From positions 1 through 10,289 of the forward strand of contig JANWVB010000044.1 of NCBI GenBank assembly GCA_025057695.1: a stretch of DNA of 10,289 nt, written 5' to 3'. The position numbers and the translations under genes were made by a program. Under the pieces are notes generated by a model. It saw only the letters and a program-made list of their open reading frames with translations, was not told the DNA's origin and did no database searches. Position 1 is the first letter of the stretch. Each line of letters opens with the position of its first letter. Origin of the DNA: Patescibacteria group bacterium (GTDB lineage Bacteria > Patescibacteriota > Microgenomatia > UBA8517). Below are positions 1-5,190 of the stretch, one piece after another.

Positions 1-77
1 TTATAAAGCGCCATCACGGCCATTGTCGGCCCACCGACATAACCAGCACCAAGGCAGAGGATTTTGGTGGGGGTCAT
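1..77 (-). CDS. ugd: UDP-glucose 6-dehydrogenase, N-terminal fragment (runs off left edge)
   Basis: Only the first 25 codons lie in the window. They begin at an ATG (77-75) and read MTPTKILCLGAGYVGGPTMA and onward. The GAGYVGGPT stretch (residues 10-18) is the dinucleotide-binding loop of the UDP-glucose/GDP-mannose dehydrogenase family. GGPT in place of GLP/GLV resembles the branch that includes the animal enzymes, which is also found in some bacteria. The family oxidises UDP-glucose to UDP-glucuronate with two NAD+ in the cytoplasm, supplying acidic sugar for capsules and O-antigens. The start overlaps the stop of the upstream small gene (ATGA, 4 bases), so translation is probably coupled. 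The rest of the enzyme, including the catalytic cysteine, lies outside the window, so the substrate is inferred from the N-terminus alone. Confidence 0.8.
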   Translation of the reverse strand, partial: MTPTKILCLGAGYVGGPTMAVMALY

Positions 78-343
78 AATTTCAACCTTCTTAAAATTTT
101 TTTGCCCAATATCCAAAATGGCATAATGGCCTTTTTCGTCCGCATCTGAATACTCATATGCCTGAAATGTTCTTTCTGCACCAGCAAGAAATACGTGCGC
201 AAAACATTCGCACCTGATAAGTCACCGTAATGGGCAAGCCTCTTTAATTCTGCTGCACGCTCTTTACTGCGCCGCAGCGTGGGATTATTCCTATTCTTTT
301 TGCCATCCAGCGCCAGCCGGAGTTTTGCAATTTCGTTGATCAT
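74..343 (-). CDS. Small basic protein of unknown function
   Basis: This encodes 89 residues from the ATG at 343-341. A GGGAG Shine-Dalgarno sits six bases upstream, which is why this start is preferred over an in-frame GTG at 373 that would give 99 residues. The protein is rich in Lys, Arg and Leu and strongly basic. It has helix-prone segments (MINEIAKLRLAL, SKERAAELKRLAHYG) and a basic C-terminus (GKKILRRLKL). No signal peptide, clear membrane span or known motif is visible, and I do not recognise the family. It lies between galE and the UDP-glucose dehydrogenase start, overlapping the latter by 4 bases. Reading upstream, another frame opens at ATG 446 (MAFFSFGKKLKWKTKKIRRK and onward). It would join this protein smoothly if there were one indel near 375-385, so the gene may be a longer, frameshifted one of about 124 residues. 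Confidence 0.55.
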   Translation of the reverse strand: MINEIAKLRLALDGKKNRNNPTLRRSKERAAELKRLAHYGDLSGANVLRTYFLLVQKEHFRHMSIQMRTKKAIMPFWILGKKILRRLKL

Positions 344-349
344 CTTTGT

Positions 350-354
350 CTCCC
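350..354 (-). promoter_or_regulatory. Ribosome binding site (GGGAG) of the small basic protein
   Basis: The minus strand reads GGGAG, six bases (ACAAAG), then ATG at 343. The alternative GTG at 373 has no comparable purine-rich site, so this motif decides the start. Confidence 0.5.
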
Positions 355-478
355 GTATGGCCTCCAGAGCCACGCGGGCTTTGAAACTTGCGCCTTATCT
401 TTTTCGTTTTCCATTTTAACTTCTTACCGAAGGAGAAAAAAGCCATCTACCGCGTGGTATTTTTTAGGTAAAGGTTCA

Positions 479-1516
479 CTACTTAATATTCGACTGTGTT
501 TTACGATTTAGCTCAAAACACCACGCATCTTTAAGTGCCATCTCAAGAGAGCGTTTAGCAAACCATCGAAGTTGTTTATTTATTTTGCTGCAATCAGCCC
601 AAATTTTTTCAATGTCTCCATGCCTGCGAGGTCCATATGTGTAGTTTATATTAACTCCTGTAACTTTTTCAAAAGTTTTGACAAGTGTTAAAACACTGCA
701 TGGTGTACCAGTTCCAACATTGTAGATAGCCAGATTATTACTATCGCTACTAAATGTTTCTAGTGCAGCTACATGTGCCTCCGCTAAATCCATGACATGA
801 ATAAAATCACGTAGACATGTCTTATCTGGAGTTTGATAATCGTTACCGTGAATCACAAGTTGTTCCAACTCTCCACTTGCCACACGCAATAAATAGGGTA
901 ATAGGTTATTAGGTGTACCGTTTGGGTTATCGCCAATCAAACCGCTAGGATGATTGCCTATAGGATTAAAGTAGCGCAGGATAGTGAAATTTGTATTTCT
1001 TAATAAACGAGCACTGTCTTCGATGATTTTTTCACACATAATCTTGCTTTGTCCATATGGATTTATTGCACCTCCAATCGGCATGTTCTCGACAACAGGT
1101 TGCTGTGCCGCTATTCCGTAAACAGTACAAGATGATGAAAAGACAAAGTTATTTATGGCATATTTCCTCACTATTTTAAGCATAGAAATAAGACTTAGAA
1201 TGTTATTTTCATAGTATTCCAAGGGATTCGAGATTGATTCAACGACACTCTTGTGTGCAGCAAAATGGATTATTGCATGTATTTTGTCTGTCGTAAAATC
1301 TTGCAGCTTTTTTTCGACCAGTGTTGTGTTACATACATCTGCCTCGATATAGAAAATTTTTTTGGCAGTAATTTTTTCAAGTCTTTGTATAATACTTTTT
1401 TTTGAATTACAAAAATTTTCGATAATTATTGGGTTAAATCCCGCCTCTGCCAATGCAATGCAAGTGTGGCTTCCTATGTAACCAGCACCGCCTGTAACGA
1501 TTACCGGCTCATTCAT
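479..1516 (-). CDS. galE: UDP-glucose 4-epimerase (GalE type)
   Basis: This 345-residue extended SDR enzyme interconverts UDP-glucose and UDP-galactose (or the N-acetyl forms) in the cytoplasm. The NAD-binding loop TGGAGYIG is at residues 8-15. The HFAAHKSV segment is at 84-91. The catalytic serine region SSSCTVYG is at 127-134 (S129), and the YxxxK pair is Y154/K158 in NPYGQSK. RDFIHVMDLAEAHVAAL and the PRRHGD..WADCSK block are both typical of GalE, and the length is normal. Where E. coli GalE has Tyr299 just before WAD, this protein has Ile305. That position influences acceptance of UDP-N-acetyl sugars, so GalNAc/GlcNAc epimerisation is possible but unproven. It starts at ATG 1516 with no strong Shine-Dalgarno. 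It lies divergent to the plus-strand methyltransferase and 32 bases from a possible ATG (446) of the next gene. The gene is AT-rich compared with the sequence to its left. Confidence 0.95.
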   Translation of the reverse strand: MNEPVIVTGGAGYIGSHTCIALAEAGFNPIIIENFCNSKKSIIQRLEKITAKKIFYIEADVCNTTLVEKKLQDFTTDKIHAIIHFAAHKSVVESISNPLEYYENNILSLISMLKIVRKYAINNFVFSSSCTVYGIAAQQPVVENMPIGGAINPYGQSKIMCEKIIEDSARLLRNTNFTILRYFNPIGNHPSGLIGDNPNGTPNNLLPYLLRVASGELEQLVIHGNDYQTPDKTCLRDFIHVMDLAEAHVAALETFSSDSNNLAIYNVGTGTPCSVLTLVKTFEKVTGVNINYTYGPRRHGDIEKIWADCSKINKQLRWFAKRSLEMALKDAWCFELNRKTQSNIK

Positions 1517-1617
1517 ACAGAAAATGAATTAGTTTTTTTGAAAGTTTCGGCAAAATGGACATCAAATAAAGATTCACACAGCTGAACTTTTCCAAAATGA
1601 TTGCTGTTGTTCGCTAT

Positions 1618-1636
1618 CTCCAACGAGGAGTTGGAG
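1618..1636 (+). promoter_or_regulatory. GC-rich hairpin hiding a Shine-Dalgarno, with GGA in the loop
   Basis: CTCCAAC (1618-1624), loop GAGGA (1625-1629) and GTTGGAG (1630-1636) form a perfect 7-bp stem, extendable by a U-G pair (1617/1637). The 3' arm contains most of the GGAGG (1633-1637) that precedes ATG 1642, so folding would block ribosome binding there. A GGA in a hairpin loop together with a second GGA in the Shine-Dalgarno is the arrangement bound by CsrA/RsmA-family regulators. It could equally be a DNA palindrome for a dimeric repressor. The structure is seen in the sequence; the regulator is inferred. Confidence 0.45.
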
Positions 1637-1641
1637 GAAAA

Positions 1642-1686
1642 ATGGGCTTTACAACTTACCATTTTTGCATTGTAATGTTAGTGTGA
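1642..1686 (+). CDS. Possible 14-residue leader peptide ahead of the methyltransferase
   Basis: ATG at 1642 follows a strong GGAGG by four bases and opens a 14-codon frame (MGFTTYHFCIVMLV) that stops with TGA at 1684-1686, five bases before the methyltransferase ATG at 1692. It has the best ribosome binding site in the area, while the methyltransferase start itself has only a weak one. It may therefore act as a translational feeder, with the ribosome stopping and restarting. It is in a different frame from the methyltransferase. The peptide is hydrophobic and matches no family I know. A base error that separated the true start from the gene is the main alternative. Confidence 0.3.
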   Translation: MGFTTYHFCIVMLV

Positions 1687-1691
1687 GAACC

Positions 1692-2264
1692 ATGACAAGA
1701 AAGCAAGCTTGGAATTTAGCGAAGAAACTTTTGGAAGAAAGAAGGAATAAGGGAGAAAGAGTTGTAATAGATCTTGGCTGTGGCTATTACAAGTTTCCTG
1801 GAGCAATCGGTCTGGACAATGGCTATGGCCTTGAGGCACAAATTAAAAATCCAAAACAGCTCCCAGATATAATTATAGACTTAAATCGTAGTCCTCTACC
1901 ATTTCCCAATGCAAGTGTGGACGAGGTCCGTTCATCGCATTTTTTAGAGCATTCGAATGTTATGCATATCATAAAGGAATCATACCGTGTACTTAAACCA
2001 GATGGTAAATGGATTTGTACGGTTCCCTATGCCAACTCCGCGCAAGGCATGTATCCGGGGCATAATTTGTTTTTTACTGAGCTCTGGTTCAAAGAGAACC
2101 TGGTTTTCAACGAATTGTTTGTCATCGATGGTTTTCAATTTAAACCGTCCCCATACTGGCTTAGATTGCCATGGCTATTTCGCAAAATTTTCCCCTTTAA
2201 AGCGGCAAGAATTTTTTTGTTCAATGCTTGCCATGAGATGACAATTTTTGCAAAAAAAAATTAA
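1692..2264 (+). CDS. Class I SAM-dependent methyltransferase (COG4627-like)
   Basis: This encodes 190 residues from ATG 1692. An in-frame TTG at 1665 would add nine residues but has no obvious ribosome site. Numbered from TTG, motif I is VIDLGCG (34-40), followed by the acidic end of strand 2 (GLD, D51). DIIIDLNRSPLPF (68-80) and SSHFLEH (90-96) come next, then RVLKPDGKW (108-116). This order is typical of small Rossmann-fold methyltransferases annotated as predicted SAM-dependent methyltransferases in polysaccharide loci. The acceptor is unknown; a sugar hydroxyl or carboxyl on the glycan is the likely guess. It is the only plus-strand gene here, convergent with the large glycosyltransferase (79 bases between stops) and divergent from galE, so it must have its own promoter. 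No clear terminator hairpin follows it. The C-terminal third is aromatic and hydrophobic (WLRLPWLFRKIFPF) without forming a clear membrane span. Confidence 0.82.
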   Translation: MTRKQAWNLAKKLLEERRNKGERVVIDLGCGYYKFPGAIGLDNGYGLEAQIKNPKQLPDIIIDLNRSPLPFPNASVDEVRSSHFLEHSNVMHIIKESYRVLKPDGKWICTVPYANSAQGMYPGHNLFFTELWFKENLVFNELFVIDGFQFKPSPYWLRLPWLFRKIFPFKAARIFLFNACHEMTIFAKKN

Positions 2265-2343
2265 AAATATAAATTCGCCTTATAAATTGTTCCATTGCTC
2301 ATACAATAATTAGCAACAAAGCCTACAAATAATCCAGATGCAA

Positions 2344-4593
2344 CTAACTCGGTAATGAATAACCAAATTTTCTTAAAAATGCCTCCATGGTGAATTGTTG
2401 CAGGTCGGGAGGCTGAAGTTTAGGCAATCTCCCATCAAGTATTTTCTCACAAGTGCTCAAAATTTTTTCAGGAGTATTTGCTAAGTAGTAATGTTTGTTT
2501 GCTGTCAAATACCCACCACTTAACTGTTCACTTACAAGATTTGCACCGGCAAAAAGTGCCTGGAGTGCCCTGTTTTCAAAATTTGGGTAAGGTTCATTAT
2601 GTAGATTAAGAACTATATGTGATTCATTTATAACTTGGTTTTTCTCTTCCCATGGCAGACCATGTGAAATATGCAGAACATTCAATTTCTGTTTTATTTT
2701 GGACATCATATATTCTCGGTATTCCGTACTACGACCAAGAAATAAAACATCATACTTTTTCTTGCAATCAGGTATAGGGTAATATAATTTTCTACTAGTT
2801 GGTAATGGAAAAGTCACTATCTTGTTAAAACCAAAATAGCGTAATGTTCGTAACGAAGACCTGTCCATATGCACAAGCATATCGTATGGTAGTCCTTTAG
2901 CTTTGAGAAGGTTTCTCAAGCGGGTGAGTTGATCATAATGGAATGTAATCTGCCCATCATGGGGTATAGGTTCTGTTGAATAACCAATTAGAACAATCTC
3001 TAGTTTCTTCAAATACTTTAGGATATGAATGTAATCCGCAAAAAATTCTGGCCTGAAAACAATGACAGACTTGATTTTATGTTGTTCTATGAATGCAGGA
3101 AGATCTTGTAAATTTCTCAGATCATAAGAATTGATAGGGAATTCGTAACCGTAGCCATCTGCTATCGGATCAAAATAGACTACTTTGAAATATTCAGGTT
3201 GCCCAGCAAATGCGATATTTCCAGGTGGTAATTTTACGCTAAAGTCTTCTGGATATGAATATTTGCTGTACAAAACACTAGATAGCTGATTAAGTTTATA
3301 TCGTAAAAATAAAAATTTTAGTGAAGTTGTTTTTGACTTTGTTATTTTTTTTTTCTTCCATATATATAACTTGTGTAAAATATTCAGTGACCATTTAACA
3401 AATCGTATACTTTTTATGCTTTCGAAGATTTTCAAAATTTTGTTTGCCTTTAAAATTGTTTCCTTATTATACCCATCGAGAAGGATACGTGTTTTAGTGT
3501 AATAACTCGTGATTGGAACTTTGGCAACGATTTCATGAACAGCTTCACGAAACTTTGGAGTTTGTCTCTGCCAAGCCAACTTCTGTGCGGTTTTTATGCC
3601 ATTGGCACAAAGTCGTAGTCGTAATGGCTCATTATTTATCAGTTCTCTTAATTTTGATTCGGCAGCCTCTTGATCATCCATTGGAACAACAAGAGCATTG
3701 TAGCCATCTTTTATGTATTCTTCGTGCCCAGTCACATTAGAAACCAGTGCTGTACCACCACAAGCCATCATTTCTAAGGGAGGGCCGAAGAAGCCTTCTA
3801 CGGTAGAAAGCTTCAAAAGAATATCACATGAACGATATATTTTGGGCATCTCGTAATATGGGACTTTTACAAACCGCTCAGTGAATCTCCATGAAGCATC
3901 TACAAAATCGGTGGCACTAACATACCACACCTCAATGTCATCGAATTTATTGGCTACTCGAAAGGCTAGATCTACGCGTTTAAAGGGAACATCTCCGGGG
4001 CCTTCAATCAATATACGCAATTTGTTCTCTTTGGGCTTCAAGGGTGGCACAGAGGGGTTGAATCTTTTTAAGTCAATTCCATTAGGTGCATACTCCACTG
4101 TTAACCCAAAATCTTTTTGTAACAACTTTTGTATCCAACGAGCTTCTGTTATTACACCAATATCTTTATGTATGTAGGTGTTTTGTACCCAAATACGGTT
4201 AACATCATCAACTGGGTAAAAGCGACGCTCATCACTCTGGCAAAAATAAATTACGCGTTCTGCATTAATATGCATTGCATCATATAAGGTTTCCCACCAT
4301 GTAGCTATAACCACATCGTATCGATGCTGAGCCACAACTTCATCTTGGTAGAGGCACATAGGTACAGAGAGCTTCAATGTAGTAATTTTGGGCAGGTGTT
4401 GTTCATGAATAAAGCAAATTTTTATATCTTCACCACTTTCATATAATGCCTGTGCTTGAATATACGAGACAAAAATTCCACCGCTAATACCGTCTCTGGG
4501 GATAAGCATTAAAATTTTTAATGGTTTTTTATTATGAAATTTTTTTTTCTTTTTCATCAGATAATTGTTTGTTGACATTGGGTTTTTTTTCAT
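2344..4593 (-). CDS. Two-domain glycosyltransferase (GT4-like module plus CgeB/DUF3880-like GT module)
   Basis: This 749-residue cytoplasmic protein appears to join two GT-B enzymes. Module 1 (about 26-360) has GGIFVSY (38-44) near the N-terminus, YFCQSDERRFYP (116-126, like WsaF-type rhamnosyltransferases), APNGIDLKRF (169-178) and the EGFFGPPLEMMACG block (266-279) with the E-x7-E pair E266/E274 of GT4 enzymes. A basic, helix-prone linker (about 361-450) follows. Module 2 (about 455-745) has DVLFLGRSTEYR (615-626) and ENRALQALFAGANLVSEQ (673-690), typical of the CgeB-like Glyco_trans_1_2 domain. It could therefore form two linkages in turn; donors and acceptors are unknown. Start ATG 4593 has AAAGAGG seven bases upstream. 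The first 24 codons hold A8 and A9 tracts and encode a poly-lysine stretch. It is convergent with the plus-strand methyltransferase and separated from the genes to its right by a long intergenic region. Confidence 0.88.
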   Translation of the reverse strand: MKKNPMSTNNYLMKKKKKFHNKKPLKILMLIPRDGISGGIFVSYIQAQALYESGEDIKICFIHEQHLPKITTLKLSVPMCLYQDEVVAQHRYDVVIATWWETLYDAMHINAERVIYFCQSDERRFYPVDDVNRIWVQNTYIHKDIGVITEARWIQKLLQKDFGLTVEYAPNGIDLKRFNPSVPPLKPKENKLRILIEGPGDVPFKRVDLAFRVANKFDDIEVWYVSATDFVDASWRFTERFVKVPYYEMPKIYRSCDILLKLSTVEGFFGPPLEMMACGGTALVSNVTGHEEYIKDGYNALVVPMDDQEAAESKLRELINNEPLRLRLCANGIKTAQKLAWQRQTPKFREAVHEIVAKVPITSYYTKTRILLDGYNKETILKANKILKIFESIKSIRFVKWSLNILHKLYIWKKKKITKSKTTSLKFLFLRYKLNQLSSVLYSKYSYPEDFSVKLPPGNIAFAGQPEYFKVVYFDPIADGYGYEFPINSYDLRNLQDLPAFIEQHKIKSVIVFRPEFFADYIHILKYLKKLEIVLIGYSTEPIPHDGQITFHYDQLTRLRNLLKAKGLPYDMLVHMDRSSLRTLRYFGFNKIVTFPLPTSRKLYYPIPDCKKKYDVLFLGRSTEYREYMMSKIKQKLNVLHISHGLPWEEKNQVINESHIVLNLHNEPYPNFENRALQALFAGANLVSEQLSGGYLTANKHYYLANTPEKILSTCEKILDGRLPKLQPPDLQQFTMEAFLRKFGYSLPS

Positions 4594-4600
4594 TTTTGTA

Positions 4601-4607
4601 CCTCTTT
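4601..4607 (-). promoter_or_regulatory. Ribosome binding site (AAAGAGG) of the two-domain glycosyltransferase
   Basis: The minus strand reads AAAGAGG, seven bases (TACAAAA), then ATG at 4593. It supports the first Met rather than the in-frame Met6. Confidence 0.6.
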
Positions 4608-4633
4608 GAGCTTAATTTAAGAAACCTTTAAGC

Positions 4634-4672
4634 AACCTTTGAAAAAATATTCCAAGGACTTTTTCAAAGGTT
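4634..4672. repeat. Perfect 13-bp inverted repeat with 13-base loop
   Basis: AACCTTTGAAAAA (4634-4646) pairs with TTTTTCAAAGGTT (4660-4672) across a 13-base loop. It sits 41 bases upstream of the glycosyltransferase ATG, in what should be its 5' leader or promoter. A further AAAGGTTTC copy occurs on the minus strand near 4621-4629. No U-run follows on either strand, so it is not a classic terminator. An operator, a leader hairpin or a transposon-end remnant are all possible. Confidence 0.55.
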
Positions 4673-4711
4673 AACGCGTGCTGGTGCACTAAAAAAATTT
4701 CTGTTGATTCT

Positions 4712-4747
4712 AAATCTCTGAAAACCCACAGAGTTTCTTAGAGATTT
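4712..4747 (+). terminator. Terminator-like hairpin with U-run, plus-strand direction
   Basis: AAATCTCT (4712-4719) can pair with AGAGATTT (4740-4747), and the T-run continues to 4750 with more T-rich sequence after it. An inner alternative stem CTCTG (4716-4720) with CAGAG (4729-4733) competes for the same bases. Read on the plus strand it resembles a weak Rho-independent terminator, yet no plus-strand gene ends nearby. It might block antisense transcription or be a relic. Confidence 0.3.
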
Positions 4748-4802
4748 TTTGATATAATTTTTTTTAATACTGTCTATGTTGATGTAATTATTTTTACGTG
4801 CA

Positions 4803-4889
4803 TGTTCCAAATGCATCGTACCAAAGATTCAAAAACATGGAATTCATCGCATGACCACACCCCACACAAGTGCGCCATTATTTGGAACA
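4803..4889. repeat. Widely spaced 10-bp inverted repeat
   Basis: TGTTCCAAAT (4803-4812) is matched by its reverse complement ATTTGGAACA (4880-4889), 67 bases apart. The spacer has no clear reading frame. It may be chance in AT-rich DNA or the ends of a small remnant element; no flanking target duplication is evident. Confidence 0.3.
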
Positions 4890-4924
4890 CACTTAAATAA
4901 AGTTGTCGTTTGTATTTTTTTCAT

Positions 4925-5020
4925 TCAGGCCATGAGTTGTAAATCATACGGACCTCCGCTTTCGGCGTACTGTAATGCGCCAAGCCTCAAAATCTGAGCC
5001 TCAAACTGGCATACGACAAT
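4925..5020 (-). pseudogene. Coding-like C-terminal remnant without a start codon
   Basis: Between an upstream stop (5023-5021) and TGA 4927-4925 this frame has 31 sense codons and no usable ATG before its last residues. The translation includes FEAQILRLGALQYAESGGPY, followed by DLQLMA. The balanced amino-acid mix and the higher GC than the surroundings look like the tail of a real protein rather than noise. I cannot name the family. It lies just downstream of the small membrane gene on the same strand and may be what is left of a deleted gene or mobile element. Confidence 0.25.
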
Positions 5021-5048
5021 TCATCTAGTGTTATCATTGCGCATGTGA

Positions 5049-5171
5049 TCACCATGAAGCAATCTTATCAACCAACAGGGTAATCGCCCAACAAAAAATG
5101 ATAAATGAGATCAACAAGAACATCACCATGCCTGCCAGTATGTAGGTAGCACTTTTTTGCAATGGCATCAT
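5049..5171 (-). CDS. Small single-pass membrane protein (40 residues)
   Basis: ATG 5171 opens a 40-codon frame ending in TGA at 5049. It begins MMPLQKSATY, followed by a continuous hydrophobic helix of roughly 22-24 residues (about 11-34, including GMVMFLLISFIIFCWAITLL) and a polar tail DKIASW. A lysine before the helix predicts the N-terminus inside. Its start is 19 bases after the stop of the broken metallo-hydrolase gene on the same strand, which suggests one operon and supports it as a real gene. No strong Shine-Dalgarno is visible, so translation may depend on coupling. It could be an accessory membrane peptide of the hydrolase, a toxin-like peptide, or a product with no current role now that the neighbour is broken. 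I recognise no family. Confidence 0.5.
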   Translation of the reverse strand: MMPLQKSATYILAGMVMFLLISFIIFCWAITLLVDKIASW

Positions 5172-5190
5172 AATTTGTGGCGTAAGCTCG

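Larger units (their letters stand above)
1517..1691. promoter_or_regulatory. Divergent intergenic region between galE and the plus-strand methyltransferase
   Basis: This region must hold the 5' ends of two divergently read genes. A weak plus-strand sigma70-like pair is TTGAAA (1538-1543) with TCAAAT (1562-1567) at 18 bases; the -10 match is poor. No good minus-strand promoter for galE is visible. The downstream part holds a hairpin, a strong Shine-Dalgarno and a 14-codon leader frame, listed separately. Promoter placement is inference only. Confidence 0.35.
4594..5048. other. Long intergenic region with inverted repeats and no confident gene
   Basis: About 455 bases separate the two-domain glycosyltransferase from the small membrane gene. 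They hold a perfect 13-bp inverted repeat (4634-4672), a pair of mutually exclusive hairpins (4712-4747), a wide 10-bp inverted repeat (4803-4889) and a coding-like minus-strand stretch (4925-5020), all listed separately. The promoter for the glycosyltransferase should be here; the AT-rich stretch at about 4745-4800 is the likeliest place, but I find no well-spaced -35/-10 pair. The mixture of weak repeats and broken frames looks like a junction left by past rearrangement. Confidence 0.5.

Noticed and set aside
440..455. ops/JUMPstart-like motif GCGGTAG on the minus strand
   Set aside because: It matches only seven of eight core bases of GGCGGTAG, the following bases do not fit, and it lies inside the gene series instead of a 5' leader.
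1511..1529. 6-bp inverted repeat ATTCAT/ATGAAT around the galE start codon
   Set aside because: Short, AT-only pairing; too weak to claim a regulatory hairpin.
2265..2343. Possible bidirectional terminator between the convergent genes
   Set aside because: Only short AT-rich pairing (ATTGT/ACAAT) is present; no GC-rich stem with a U-run.
3881..4177. 98-codon plus-strand frame inside the two-domain glycosyltransferase
   Set aside because: Antisense shadow of a clearly conserved GT4 domain, with no ribosome site or recognisable motif.
4918..4965. Strong GGAGG followed by ATG on the minus strand
   Set aside because: The frame ends after eight codons and the overlapping 26-codon frame has no protein-like character; more likely part of the remnant region.
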